From Pyrinomonadaceae bacterium (GTDB taxonomy: Bacteria; Acidobacteriota; Blastocatellia; Pyrinomonadales; Pyrinomonadaceae), in the NCBI GenBank assembly GCA_026129865.1, contig JAHCHG010000010.1, positions 62,001 through 126,000 of the forward strand: a stretch of DNA of 64,000 nt. The letters run 5' to 3'. The notes beneath the pieces were generated by a model that saw only the letters and a list, made by a program, of their open reading frames with translations, was not told where the DNA came from and did no database searches. Both the position numbers and the translations under genes were made by a program. Numbering within the stretch: the first letter of the stretch is position 1; each line of letters begins with the position of its first letter. Below are positions 15,917 to 25,343 of the stretch, piece by piece.

Positions 15917-15960
15917 AAACCTATTAGCTATTTTTAATTATTGATAATAGCTAAAGGTTT
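15917..15960 (+). terminator. Intrinsic terminator upstream of the TPR gene
   Basis: AAACCTATTAGCTATT pairs with AATAGCTAAAGGTTT (one bulge), followed by TTTTTGTTATC. It lies before, not after, the TPR gene at 16030. It must therefore end a transcript coming from the stretch 15467-15900 (rnk-like mRNA, the tiny ORF or a small RNA), or act as an attenuator for the TPR gene. Confidence 0.6.
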
Positions 15961-16029
15961 TTGTTATCATTCCCCGTCCCCCGACTTCATCAGTTAGTGG
16001 TAAAACTTCTTCGATCAGAGGTAAATCAA

Positions 16030-17394
16030 ATGAAATATTTTTCACCGGCTAAATGTCGATTTTTACTCGTTTTGGGTACAGTTCTGTTCCTTACGGTCGC
16101 TGGCAGCGCGCAATCGCAAGGAGCCTTAAACTCTTTTAATGTAGGGCTCGCTTGCCCGGAGACTGATTTCGACTGCAAGATAAACAACTTTTCTATCGCG
16201 ATCGAATTGGATCCTACGCTTTTCCAGGCTTATTTAGGACGCGCCATTGCCTATCGAAAAAAAGGGATGAGCGATCAAGCGCATACCGATCTGAATAAAG
16301 TTCTTGAGCTAAATCCCGACAGTGCTGCAGCTTACTACTTTCGCGGACTCGTTAACGGCGAAGCGGGAAAATACGAACTGGCACTTGCCGATTTTAATAA
16401 GACGATCAAATTAGCTCCTGACGTTGCGGATTCTTACAACAATCGCGGGTTCACTTACCGTCGCCTTGGCAACAACAGGCTGGCGCTCGAAGATTTTGAT
16501 AAAGCGATTCAGCTTTACGGCGATTCGCCTAACGCCGCACATACTTATTTGAATCGCGGATTATTGCGCTGTTCCGAAGGATGCTCCGACCTGGCTATTG
16601 CGGACTATAACAAAGCGATTCAACTAAACCCGAACTATGCCGAAGCCTACGTCGAACGCGGGAGTGCATATGACAATAAGCAACGCTTTGATCTGGCGCT
16701 TGCAGACTATAACAAGGCGCTTCAGCTAAACCCCGAACTTCCGCGGGCTTATAACGGTCGCGGCTGGGTTTACCATCAGCAGCGGCTTTTCGACAGAGCG
16801 ATCGCCGATTATACGACGGCTATTCGCATCGATCCCGGCTATGCGACCGCCTACTGCAATCGCGGAGTCGCCTACGCCTCCATCGGCGAATATGACCTAG
16901 CGATCGAGGACGATACAAAAGCACTCGATCTTGACCCCGATTTAAATGATGAGATTTACCGTTCGAGAGCATTGGCATATTTTTACAAAAACGACGGTGA
17001 AAATGCCTATCGCGATACGGTTACCTACCTCAAACGAAACGGTGTAAACGGCGAAGCCGTCCCATACGGGATAATGATCGGGTATCTCGGACTTCGCAAG
17101 ACAGGGAACACCGCCGACGCCGATACTTTTCTAAAGGACTGGCTCAAACTGCTTAATCCGGGAGCCTGGAGCACGCAGATATTAAAGTACTTTGACGGAC
17201 AGATGACTGCGGAGGAACTTCTGAAACTCGCGAATAACAACGATAAGCAAACTGAGGCTCACGCATATATCGGTGAAATTCTTTTGTCCGAACATAAAAA
17301 AGCGGACGCCTTCAAGCATTTTGAATGGGTAAAGCAAAACGGAAATAAAACCTTCATCGAATACAGAATATCGTTAGAAGAGCTGGGACGGTGA
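16030..17394 (+). CDS. Secreted TPR-repeat protein
   Basis: The ATG at 16030 is preceded by AGAGGT and opens a signal peptide (cleavage near AGSAQS); the product is 454 aa. About eight tetratricopeptide repeats run from residue 40 to 320, with the repeating pattern YNKAIQLNP or YNKALQLNPE and A-x-G/N-R-G helices. The last 120 residues are less regular. TPR arrays act as protein-binding scaffolds, here in the periplasm. It is a single-gene unit bounded by hairpins at 15917 and 17459. Partners are not evident from the neighbourhood. Confidence 0.88.
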   Translation: MKYFSPAKCRFLLVLGTVLFLTVAGSAQSQGALNSFNVGLACPETDFDCKINNFSIAIELDPTLFQAYLGRAIAYRKKGMSDQAHTDLNKVLELNPDSAAAYYFRGLVNGEAGKYELALADFNKTIKLAPDVADSYNNRGFTYRRLGNNRLALEDFDKAIQLYGDSPNAAHTYLNRGLLRCSEGCSDLAIADYNKAIQLNPNYAEAYVERGSAYDNKQRFDLALADYNKALQLNPELPRAYNGRGWVYHQQRLFDRAIADYTTAIRIDPGYATAYCNRGVAYASIGEYDLAIEDDTKALDLDPDLNDEIYRSRALAYFYKNDGENAYRDTVTYLKRNGVNGEAVPYGIMIGYLGLRKTGNTADADTFLKDWLKLLNPGAWSTQILKYFDGQMTAEELLKLANNNDKQTEAHAYIGEILLSEHKKADAFKHFEWVKQNGNKTFIEYRISLEELGR

Positions 17395-17458
17395 ATGCTA
17401 TTTCACCCTACGGCAATTAGTTTCAACGACTGTTACGGATTGATGTCATTTAAAACTA

Positions 17459-17492
17459 GAAGCGTCAGAAAAAATGAATTTTCTGACGCTTC
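17459..17492 (+). terminator. Terminator of the TPR gene
   Basis: A perfect 14-bp stem, GAAGCGTCAGAAAA with TTTTCTGACGCTTC, has a 6-base loop. The T-rich arm supplies the U-run on the plus strand. Confidence 0.75.
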
Positions 17493-17558
17493 CTTATTTG
17501 ATCCGTATTTGAAAGGGATGCGGGACCTGCCCCTTCGCGCTTAAATCGTTAAAAAAAA

Positions 17559-17635
17559 TGGTGCACCCGGCAGGAGTCGAACCTACGACCTCATGATTCG
17601 TAGTCATGCACTCTATCCAGCTGAGCTACGGGTGC
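17559..17635 (-). tRNA. tRNA-Arg (anticodon ACG)
   Basis: On the minus strand the cloverleaf is complete. The acceptor GCACCCG pairs with CGGGTGC, the D-arm contains AGCTCAGCTGGATAGAG, the anticodon stem CATGA/TCATG frames the loop CTACGAA with anticodon ACG, and the T-arm carries GGTTCGACTCC. The discriminator is A and the 3' CCA is encoded (complement of TGG at 17559-17561). It reads CGU and, after A34 deamination to inosine, CGC and CGA. It is 77 bases including CCA. Confidence 0.95.
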
Positions 17636-17702
17636 AAAAGCCAAGAACATAGACTACAAACCCCTTTGTGATCTGTCAAGTATGATTGCAGTTTTGCTTG
17701 TC

Positions 17703-18695
17703 TTACTTCGCGTAATAGCCGGGACGGGTTCTTGACAGCAGCCCCGGATTATTCACTTCAATCTTTATCTCGCGCCATTTTCCGTCGCGAACATTGTTTT
17801 TCGGTTCGTATTCGATCGTGTAAAGCGCACGAAGATCTGCCGCAACTTCCGCGTAAAGCCGACCCATTTCTTCAAGCCGATTTATTCTGTTTAGAGTACC
17901 GCCCGTGCGCCTTGCGAGGATTTCGAGGCGAGACTGCGCCGCGGTAAAAAGCGCGATCTGGATCGGCGTAGGATCGGCAAGTTTCGCCGGATCGCCGGTT
18001 GGAAGCGCCAGCGGATAAACAGTAACTCCCTGTTTGTCGGACCGCAAAAGTGTATTTGACAGCGACGGATTAAGTTCAGGTTTTATCGCCTTTAAAATCT
18101 CGTTTTCCGCAACGTTTTCGAGCATGTCGCGGTCCTTATCGCGAACAGCCGTATCCACGCCGTCGGTCAATACAATGATCGCTTTGCGGCGATTGCCTTC
18201 TTTTGAAAGTTTATCTAAAGCAAAGTCCAGCGTTTTATACAGCTGTGTTTTGCCCCTTCCATTGGCTAAAGCAATGGAATTTACGATAGTTTTGCGATTA
18301 GCTGTGAAATCATTCAAAAGATTGATCTTGTCGTAAAACTCGATGACGGCGACACGATCGTCCGGACCGAGCGCGTCAACGAACCTGATCGCAGACTGGC
18401 GAATTGTTTCTCTGAAACCGAGAGTCGACCCGCTCATATCCAGGATCATTGCTACGCTGAAAGGCGCAACCGTCGGTTCAAACCTCGAAATTTCCTGCTT
18501 AACGCCGTCCTCATAGATCGTAAAACTGTTTTTATTTAGGTCCGTGATCGGGCGCCCGCGATTATCGACAACGCCGACGTTTAATCTGACAAGCGCAGAA
18601 TCGACAGTAATGATGTCATCGTCGTCCTGCGCAAAAGCTGCGGAAAATGCAGAGCATAACAGCAAAAACAAGATAATAATCTTTAAAGGCTTCAT
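17703..18695 (-). CDS. Acidobacterial VWFA-type secreted protein
   Basis: From the ATG at 18695 the 330-aa product has a signal peptide (MKPLKIIILFLLLCSAFSAA, cleavage after FAQ). A short beta-rich segment follows (ALVRLNVGVVDNRGRPITDL, then FTIYEDG), then a von Willebrand A domain at about 90-310. Its metal site is intact: DMSGS (residues about 100-104), a Thr in the GKTQLYKTL loop and the TDGVD motif. This layout matches the VWFA-related family that is greatly expanded in Acidobacteria. It is probably periplasmic and ligand-binding; the target is unknown. It faces away from the zinc-ribbon/kinase unit across a divergent region. Confidence 0.85.
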   Translation of the reverse strand: MKPLKIIILFLLLCSAFSAAFAQDDDDIITVDSALVRLNVGVVDNRGRPITDLNKNSFTIYEDGVKQEISRFEPTVAPFSVAMILDMSGSTLGFRETIRQSAIRFVDALGPDDRVAVIEFYDKINLLNDFTANRKTIVNSIALANGRGKTQLYKTLDFALDKLSKEGNRRKAIIVLTDGVDTAVRDKDRDMLENVAENEILKAIKPELNPSLSNTLLRSDKQGVTVYPLALPTGDPAKLADPTPIQIALFTAAQSRLEILARRTGGTLNRINRLEEMGRLYAEVAADLRALYTIEYEPKNNVRDGKWREIKIEVNNPGLLSRTRPGYYAK

Positions 18696-18877
18696 ATCAA
18701 TAGTTTTCAGACGCCCGGCTGCCGGTAACGGTTGCACGTCTGCCCAGGCGGAAATTAATATTAACATTATTTAGCATTTCGATTATAATAACTGGAAACG
18801 CGAACAACCGAGTTATCATCATTGCGTTTATCGAGATTTGTATAATTTTTGGGACCTCATTAAATTAGTTGATTTAA

Positions 18878-19429
18878 ATGCTCTACAACCCAAAATTCTG
18901 TTGCGAATGCGGTGAAAAGATCGAACGCCCCGACCGGAAATTTTGGACGAGCAGGCGGTTTTGCGAACTTTGCGAAACGGATTTTGTCCTAACGGAATGG
19001 CTCGGAAAAGCCGCTGTTTCAGCCGGTCTGCTCTTTGGGATCATTTATTTGGGCGCGGCATTTCTGCCGTCGGATGTGGAAAAGCAACGGGCAGCAAATG
19101 CTGAGGTTATGCCGTCGAATCGGTCGACGGGAATTCGTGGAGACATTGATTCGAATAAAACCGCGACCCGCGAAGATACGACATTTTCTTTGAATGCTAA
19201 CGCATCGGCGGCGGTGCCGAATGTATCGAAAAATCCGCGCCCGGCGCTTGAACAGAATACGGCAACTGTTTCTAAGCAAACGTCTTCGCCCGTTGCTGTC
19301 TATTTCTGCGGCGCAGAAACAAAGAAAGGAACTCCCTGCACACGGCGTGTCAAAGGCGGGGGACGATGCTGGCAGCATGTCGGGCGCGAAGCTATGCTGC
19401 CCGAAGCGAAATTGCTTGCAAGTCAATAA
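18878..19429 (+). CDS. Zinc-ribbon membrane protein with a DUF5763-like Cys/His tail
   Basis: This 183-aa protein has two cysteine-rich ends. Residues 8-35 hold a ribbon with FCCECGEKI and [10 protein letters not shown] membrane helix follows at about 45-65 ([19 protein letters not shown]), then a Ser/Thr/Asn-rich linker. The tail contains [17 protein letters not shown] and RCWQH, a C-x8-C-x9-C-x2-H pattern like DUF5763. Both ends probably bind zinc; one should be cytosolic and the other outside. It lies 44 bases upstream of a Ser/Thr kinase gene in the same direction, so the two may be co-expressed. Function unknown. Confidence 0.65.
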   Translation: MLYNPKFCCECGEKIERPDRKFWTSRRFCELCETDFVLTEWLGKAAVSAGLLFGIIYLGAAFLPSDVEKQRAANAEVMPSNRSTGIRGDIDSNKTATREDTTFSLNANASAAVPNVSKNPRPALEQNTATVSKQTSSPVAVYFCGAETKKGTPCTRRVKGGGRCWQHVGREAMLPEAKLLASQ

Positions 19430-19473
19430 CTTGGCATTATGCTAAAATAATATCCGCGGTTATTATCTAAATT

Positions 19474-21369
19474 ATGAAACCATTAGCAGCGAATGTGTTG
19501 ATTCAGGACCGGTATCTGATCGTTCATTTGATCGGAAAAGGTGGAATGGGCGAGGTTTATCTCGCGGTCGATCAGAGACTTGGCAGCGCAGTCGCATTAA
19601 AACGCACTTTTTTCAAGGACGATGAAATGCTTGCGACCGCGTTTGAACGCGAAGCGAGAATCCTTGCAAATTTGCGCCATCCGATATTACCGAAGGTCAG
19701 CGATCACTTCATCGAGGGAGAAAATCAATTCCTCGTCATGGAGCATATTACCGGTGACGATCTGTCGAAGAGGCTTGAGAAGACGCAGCAGCCGTTTCCG
19801 TTAAGCTGGGTTTTGTTCTGGGCAGATCAGTTGCTGGACGCACTGAATTACCTTCATACTCATGAACCGCCGATCATCCATCGCGACATTAAACCGCAGA
19901 ATTTAAAACTTACGAACGACAACCATATAGTCTTGCTGGACTTTGGTTTGTCGAAAAACTCGGTTGGCGAAACGAGAACATCTTCAACGGGCAGCATCGT
20001 CGGCTATACACCGCACTATGCGCCGATGGAGCAGATTCGCGGGACCGGGACGAATGCGCAAAGCGATCTTTATTCGCTTTCGGCGACGATTTATCAGCTG
20101 ATCACCAACATGGTTCCGCCGGACGCCCTAACGCGTGCGGACAGTTTGTTGAGCGGTCTCCCCGATCCTTTAAGACCGATAAACGAACTTAACAAAGAAG
20201 TTACGCCGGAAGTTTCCGAAGTTATTCTTAAGGGAATGGATATCCGGCAAGACAGCAGGTTCGAGAGCGCCCGTGAAATGCAGAAAAAGCTTCGCGATGC
20301 GTATTCGCGATTGCAATCGGCAATGAGCGCCCAAACGATCGCATTTTCTCTCGAAGACCAGCAAGTTGAAACGGTCGCGGAGCCGGTAGATTCGCTGCCT
20401 AAAGTTCCTGAATCTGAATCTCCGGAGGTTACAACCGGATCCGATCGATCATCGTCGGGCGATTTGCCGGTGGATAGCGGCGGATTTCAACAATCCGGTT
20501 CCGGATCGCTTTCGGAACACGATTCGCACCCGAAACCGTCAGATGTTAAAACCGAAGTTTTGCTTGCCGGTGAATCGCCGGTCATCGCGTCGTACCAATC
20601 GGCGGCTCCGACTGAAAGCGCCGAAAGTTCCGAAACGGAACAGGGAGAATCTCCTGTTAACTTTGGGTTTGATGACGATGAGTCTGCGGAGCTTGGCATT
20701 TCGGATGAAAGCGATGCTGATAATGCCGGATTTACGGTTTCGATAAATGACAGCGATGAAAGCGTTGACGAAATGGACGCCTTTGAAGGTGTCGGCGGTC
20801 AGGGCGATACGGCGTTCTTTTCGAGCATTGATGTCGAAGACAGCCAGAACGCGGGCGCAACGTTTATTGCAGACCGAAGCGAAATTGAAGAGGACAGCCA
20901 GGCTGCGGCGGCAAGTGCGACCGCGTCGCCGTCTGTGCCGGCTGCTGCTAATGCAAAATCCTCAGGCGGAAAGAAGTTTCTTGTCATTGGAAGCGTTCTG
21001 GTTCTAATGTTCATCCTTTTAGGGGGCGCGGGAGCTGTCGGCTGGTATGTTTTGCAGGGCAGAAATACCGGAACCGTTCAGGAAACGCCGACTCCGGAAC
21101 CGACGGTCGAGGTTTCGCCGACGCCGTCCGCGACACCGGAAGAAATTTTTGCATCGGACGAATCGAATACGAACACGGAGAATACAAATACTGAAACAGC
21201 TGCGGTGAACAGCGATCCAGCCGTCAAACCTGTGACGCAGACGACGCGACCGGCGACCACACCGGCGCCGGGTCGACCGACGCCGAGACCGACCGCTGTT
21301 ACGCGACCGACTTCAAATCCGACACCTGCGCCGACGAAAAAACCTTCCACCGGCGGTATTCTTCAATAA
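19474..21369 (+). CDS. Membrane-bound Ser/Thr protein kinase (PKN2/PknB type)
   Basis: This 631-aa eukaryotic-like kinase has its catalytic domain at residues 13-280: glycine loop GKGGMGEVY (21-29), ATP-binding K43 in VALKRT, catalytic HRD with D138, DFG at 156-158, and the activation segment with TPHYAPMEQ. A long acidic Ser/Glu-rich linker runs from 290 to 500. A single membrane helix lies at about 502-527 (FLVIGSVLVLMFILLGGAGA). The 100-residue outer tail is rich in Pro and Thr with no recognised sensor domain. The kinase faces the cytosol. The TPR gene starting 19 bases downstream is very likely in the same operon and could be a partner or substrate. Confidence 0.93.
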   Translation: MKPLAANVLIQDRYLIVHLIGKGGMGEVYLAVDQRLGSAVALKRTFFKDDEMLATAFEREARILANLRHPILPKVSDHFIEGENQFLVMEHITGDDLSKRLEKTQQPFPLSWVLFWADQLLDALNYLHTHEPPIIHRDIKPQNLKLTNDNHIVLLDFGLSKNSVGETRTSSTGSIVGYTPHYAPMEQIRGTGTNAQSDLYSLSATIYQLITNMVPPDALTRADSLLSGLPDPLRPINELNKEVTPEVSEVILKGMDIRQDSRFESAREMQKKLRDAYSRLQSAMSAQTIAFSLEDQQVETVAEPVDSLPKVPESESPEVTTGSDRSSSGDLPVDSGGFQQSGSGSLSEHDSHPKPSDVKTEVLLAGESPVIASYQSAAPTESAESSETEQGESPVNFGFDDDESAELGISDESDADNAGFTVSINDSDESVDEMDAFEGVGGQGDTAFFSSIDVEDSQNAGATFIADRSEIEEDSQAAAASATASPSVPAAANAKSSGGKKFLVIGSVLVLMFILLGGAGAVGWYVLQGRNTGTVQETPTPEPTVEVSPTPSATPEEIFASDESNTNTENTNTETAAVNSDPAVKPVTQTTRPATTPAPGRPTPRPTAVTRPTSNPTPAPTKKPSTGGILQ

Positions 21370-21388
21370 ATTATGGAGTCTTAAGAGA

Positions 21389-22780
21389 ATGAAACGATTT
21401 ACAAACAATTTGATTCTGTTATTTTTTGCGTCAGCGCTGTTCTTTGCTCTTGCAGATTCGACATCTGCTCAGAACAAACGAGATATGAGAAAGGCGAAGT
21501 CGCTTGTTTCTCAAGGCGACAAGCTCTTTAACAAACGCGAATATAAAGGCGCGATCGACAAATATACCGAGGCTATCTCGCTTGTCGATAATTACGCCTA
21601 CGCACATTTTTGGAAGGGAAACGCATACTATTATTTAAAACAATACGACGTTGCGCTCGATGAAATTAACATTGCGCAAACTCAAGGTTACACGCCGCTG
21701 ATCGATCTATATCGAATTCGCTGGTACTTAAATTACACGCAGGGAAAATACGATGACGCGATCAGCGATCTGAATAACGCATTACAGATCGAGCCCAATA
21801 ATGTCGCGTTCAAAGCCGGTTTAGGCGATGTTTATTACGCCAAAAAATCTTACCGCGACGCACTAAATATTTATAACGAAATTGTCGATCAACTTCCAAA
21901 TAACGGAAACACTTACTACAGCATCGCTAATTCCTACTATAATTTGGGCGAAACCGAGCTGCAGAAAACAGCTGCTGAAAAGGCGGTTCAAAACGGTACG
22001 CAGTTCATGTCGGATGCTTACTTTCTTATCGGAAAGGCGTATCAGAAAAACCGGAAATATGCTGAAGCTGCGTCGAATTATGAAAGATCGATAAACGTAA
22101 AGCGCGATAATTATGACACTTATCGAAGTTTGTCGGACGTTTACCGCAATTTGAACCGGTTTAAGGATGCGGTTCAGATCACGAAAAAGGCGCTTGAGGA
22201 ATATCCGCGGGACGGAAATCTTTATACGGATCTCGCCTGGTATTACAGTCTTGCGGATCAGCATGCCGAAGCCGTCGGAGCGGCTGAGATCGCGATCTCG
22301 CTGCTTCCGGACAAATATCAGGCATATACGTATCTCTGCCGCGGGTATAACGATATCAAGGAGTATCAAAAAGCGATCGCCGCATGTAATGATGCGCTGA
22401 AATTGAATCCGGAAGACGGCGAGACGAATTTTTACATCGGTCGCGCCTATGAATTTTCGGGTAAGACAGACACCGCGCAGAAATTTTACAAGAAGGCGCT
22501 AGCCGGCTTGATCGAATATACACAGCGCTATCCTGATTTTGCTGACGGATACTATCTGCTTGGAAACGCGTATTTTTCGAATGGTATGAAGGCGAAAGCG
22601 ATCGAATCTTACATCAAGAGTCTGGAATTCAGCCCGGATTTTAAGAAAGCCCGCTACAACCTCGGGTACGTCTATATCCAAAACGGCGACCTGTCGTCTG
22701 CCGAGGCTCAATACAATGCATTGCTGGGATTAGACAAGGTGCTTGCGGCAAGGTTAAAAGAAGCGATGCCGAAGAAATAA
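21389..22780 (+). CDS. Secreted TPR-repeat protein, kinase operon
   Basis: This 463-aa protein starts with a signal peptide (cleavage near TSAQN) and carries about eleven consecutive tetratricopeptide repeats from residue 35 almost to the end. Examples are GAIDKYTEAISLVDNYAYA, YDDAISDLNNALQIEPNN and KAIAACNDALKLNPEDGE. It has no catalytic domain. A terminator at 22801 closes the unit. Being 19 bases behind a membrane kinase whose outer tail is unstructured, it is a plausible periplasmic scaffold linked to that kinase; this is inference from spacing. It is not close in sequence to the TPR protein at 16030. Confidence 0.88.
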   Translation: MKRFTNNLILLFFASALFFALADSTSAQNKRDMRKAKSLVSQGDKLFNKREYKGAIDKYTEAISLVDNYAYAHFWKGNAYYYLKQYDVALDEINIAQTQGYTPLIDLYRIRWYLNYTQGKYDDAISDLNNALQIEPNNVAFKAGLGDVYYAKKSYRDALNIYNEIVDQLPNNGNTYYSIANSYYNLGETELQKTAAEKAVQNGTQFMSDAYFLIGKAYQKNRKYAEAASNYERSINVKRDNYDTYRSLSDVYRNLNRFKDAVQITKKALEEYPRDGNLYTDLAWYYSLADQHAEAVGAAEIAISLLPDKYQAYTYLCRGYNDIKEYQKAIAACNDALKLNPEDGETNFYIGRAYEFSGKTDTAQKFYKKALAGLIEYTQRYPDFADGYYLLGNAYFSNGMKAKAIESYIKSLEFSPDFKKARYNLGYVYIQNGDLSSAEAQYNALLGLDKVLAARLKEAMPKK

Positions 22781-22799
22781 GTTGTTTTGACTACGATAA

Positions 22800-22831
22800 A
22801 ATGCGGCGTTCCGGGAATGGGACGCCGCATT
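22800..22831. terminator. Bidirectional terminator
   Basis: ATGCGGCGTTCC pairs with GGGACGCCGCAT (one G-U), followed by TTTTTTTGATC on the plus strand and preceded by A-rich sequence. It sits between the convergent TPR and lipocalin-like genes and can serve both. Confidence 0.85.
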
Positions 22832-22839
22832 TTTTTGAT

Positions 22840-24051
22840 CTAACCAAAAATCGATTTTGAAGGAAATTCAAATTGGTTTCCCATCAAAAAATATGCAAGA
22901 TTCGGAGAATCGTGCGACCTGTCGTAACCGACGAGTTCAACATAAGCCTGACCTTGTACCGAATTCTCGCCGGATCTGCCCGAGACCGCACAGGCGCCTT
23001 CCCAATAAACGATCATAGTCGTGCCGCGCGTGTCGAGTTCCTGATCTTCGAGGTGCGGACGGACTCGGAGGTCTACACCAAACTGAGGAACTGAGATCTT
23101 CCAACCGCTCGGGTAAACGGCGCCTGTGTGCGGACTTTTCCAGTATCCGGTTGGCGATATCGAGAACTCTTCTCGCGAAAGCGGAGTAGCTTCGCCATTT
23201 CGATGGATAAAATTTCCGCTTGAAAAACTTGAAACTTCACTTTTGCTGTCGCGAAGTTGATAACACATCAATTCGGTTCGATCGTCGAGTTGGATAGAAA
23301 ACCAATCCCAACCTTTCTGCTTTTCCGTCGGAGTCCAGGTTCCGAACTCTCGATCCATCCAGGCAGATCCGTTGAAATGCTCGGTTTCACCGTCGATAAA
23401 GAGGTCGCCTTCCATCTCCATTCGAGTATAGGAAAAATATCTTGAAGCCTCCCCATCATCCTTAAATGAAACACCGTCCTTTAATTTTCCGTTTAGGACC
23501 GGAGCTTTTAAGGGTCTAAGATTTGCGTCGAAAACGACCGAATCGCCGGCGGTCGCACGTAGAATATGCGCGCCTTGAGACTCGCGAAGAGACCAGTCGC
23601 CTAAACGAAGATGGAAATGAGTCTCGCTGGCGGATGCGGGCACGTCAAAGAACCCGTTCGCGCTTTTCCGATGGGCGTAACGAAATCGTTTTCCGTCAAT
23701 GTCGGTCAGCGCGAAATGGGCGAAATAGATCGGATTTCCAAAAAGCCGCAGCGGTACAAGCGAAAATTTGTCGAGATCGGTCCTGCGTTTAAAGAAAACT
23801 AATTCGAAACCGAATTTTTTACCCGAAACGGTCTCCGCGTGACCGGTGTAGTACCACCATTCGGTTTGCGCGTTTTTGTGGGCATAAAGATCGCGCGGCA
23901 GTACGACCGGATCATGCTCGGTCCCGTCGCGAAGCGATTCAGCGCTTCCCGCAAAGCTGTCCGCCGCGGCTTCAAATAAAGCAGCAGCACCTTGTTCGAC
24001 CGTTTTAAAATAATTTTCGATCGAGTTGCCAAAAAAAGTTCCTTTTTCCAT
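22840..24051 (-). CDS. CrtC/AttH-like lipocalin-fold protein
   Basis: This 403-aa protein resembles the family uniting carotenoid 1,2-hydratase (CrtC), AttH and kievitone hydratase. These have two consecutive lipocalin-like barrels. Diagnostic segments are QTEWWYYTGH, FGFELVFFKRR, WMDREFGTW, GWDWFSIQLDD and ELMCYQLR. No signal peptide is present; the first 35 residues form an amphipathic segment. Family members hydrate double bonds of hydrophobic molecules, but no carotenoid genes are nearby and the substrate cannot be assigned. Calling it a hydratase would be over-annotation. It is an isolated gene ending at a shared terminator. Confidence 0.78.
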   Translation of the reverse strand: MEKGTFFGNSIENYFKTVEQGAAALFEAAADSFAGSAESLRDGTEHDPVVLPRDLYAHKNAQTEWWYYTGHAETVSGKKFGFELVFFKRRTDLDKFSLVPLRLFGNPIYFAHFALTDIDGKRFRYAHRKSANGFFDVPASASETHFHLRLGDWSLRESQGAHILRATAGDSVVFDANLRPLKAPVLNGKLKDGVSFKDDGEASRYFSYTRMEMEGDLFIDGETEHFNGSAWMDREFGTWTPTEKQKGWDWFSIQLDDRTELMCYQLRDSKSEVSSFSSGNFIHRNGEATPLSREEFSISPTGYWKSPHTGAVYPSGWKISVPQFGVDLRVRPHLEDQELDTRGTTMIVYWEGACAVSGRSGENSVQGQAYVELVGYDRSHDSPNLAYFLMGNQFEFPSKSIFG

Positions 24052-24214
24052 TAAATATCCGGACGCCTCCGATGCAGAATTCTCGTCTGCCCAAATTATT
24101 GTCTGTGGTTAGCCAATTGACAAAATGAGATTCGGGATTTTCACGGATTCGGATTCAATTGTAAGAGTTAGTATGAAAGATGTGAGGACAATTTCCCAAA
24201 AACAGTAGGACCGA

Positions 24215-25015
24215 TCATTCCTGTATATCGACGGTTACGGTTTGAAATTTCAAAATAACACGAACACTGTCCGACCGGTTATCCATGTTCGCGGGCATAA
24301 ACGGCGGCGCGAAATCGGGGTTCGATCGCAGGGCTTTCTCAAGTTCGCGAACGGCGCGCCGGTCGCTTGAAGGTTCGACAACTTCTGCAATTCGCGCCAA
24401 TCCGTTTCCGAAAACGTCTGCGACAACAACGACTTCGTCATCCTTCATTTCGCCGCGAACGAACGATTTTGTCAGCGCGATGAGCGCACCGCGAGGATTG
24501 ACGGACGGCGAAACTGACGAAACAGAAAGACGCTCGTTTGCGAACGTGAGCGGATCCATATCGTAATTGCCGCTCGAAACGGGCGAAGAAGAAGCAAGCA
24601 ATGTCGAAGATTGTTCCGTTTTTTCGTAAATCGCATATTCGTCCGAAGCGCCCGTGTTTGCGGTCATCAGCGACCAAAAGATCAACGACCCGAAAACCAG
24701 CGATGCCGCCGTTCCGGCAAGAGTCGGGATCAAAAACGCACGCCGCCATGCAGCAAAACCGGCAGAAAAACCTCGGTCGGCAACATTTTCTTCAAGTTCA
24801 TTTGATATTCTGCCGCGAAGCGACGACAGCGCTTCATGGGTCAAAACCGGCTGCGTTGTCATTCGAAAATGTCGCTGAATATTTTGAAATTCGGACAATT
24901 TTTGTCGACACATCGGGCAATGCGGTAAATGCCGGTCAACGACCGACCGTTCCGCCGGCGACAAAACATCGTCGTAGTAAACAGCTATATCCAATTCTAA
25001 TTTTTCGCAGTTCAT
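24215..25015 (-). CDS. Anti-sigma factor with zinc-binding ZAS domain
   Basis: Using the ATG at 25015 (a GTG at 25027 is possible), the product is 266 aa. Residues 3-36 carry the ZAS zinc motif H-x3-C-x2-C (HLPHCPMC, H29, C33, C36) typical of anti-sigma factors that mask ECF sigma factors. A single membrane helix at about residues 90-112 (LIPTLAGTAASLVFGSLIF) leads to an outer domain that ends with VRVILKFQTVTVDIQE. The protein should release the sigma factor encoded just upstream when the outer domain or zinc site senses stress. The gap to that gene is unusually long (328 bases). Confidence 0.85.
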   Translation of the reverse strand: MNCEKLELDIAVYYDDVLSPAERSVVDRHLPHCPMCRQKLSEFQNIQRHFRMTTQPVLTHEALSSLRGRISNELEENVADRGFSAGFAAWRRAFLIPTLAGTAASLVFGSLIFWSLMTANTGASDEYAIYEKTEQSSTLLASSSPVSSGNYDMDPLTFANERLSVSSVSPSVNPRGALIALTKSFVRGEMKDDEVVVVADVFGNGLARIAEVVEPSSDRRAVRELEKALRSNPDFAPPFMPANMDNRSDSVRVILKFQTVTVDIQE

Positions 25016-25027
25016 TTTATCGATCAC

Positions 25028-25343
25028 CGCTTCTTATCCAGCGAATGACTCACTAACCCCGGCTGTTTTCCTTTTTCCGGAAAACAACGCTTTATTCGGT
25101 AGAACCTGTTAATCGTCATTTCGGCGATCTTGAAATTGTTGTTGCTGGTCTATTTTTTCAAATAGATTCAAGATCGTTGTGGACGCCGCCCAAGTCCGCT
25201 TTCCGAATAGATCGTCACCCTTGACCCGTCTTCGTTGGCACCGATTTTTGGTTAAATTAAGTGAAACCGGGGCAAGTCAATCATTCGCTCTTTCTTTGCT
25301 GCGCCGCCGTTTGCGGCGAAAAGGCAACAAAATTCTTCAAATA
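25028..25343 (-). promoter_or_regulatory. Long gap between sigma and anti-sigma genes with a possible promoter
   Basis: On the minus strand TTGACT, 17 bases and ATTTAA (near 25260-25290) could be a housekeeping promoter for the anti-sigma gene. GTTTTCC/GGAAAAC near 25067-25088 forms a small hairpin. No small gene is convincing here. Confidence 0.3.

Noticed and set aside
22840-24051. Carotenoid pathway gene
   Set aside because: The fold is CrtC/AttH-like but there is no carotenoid gene nearby and many family members have other substrates.
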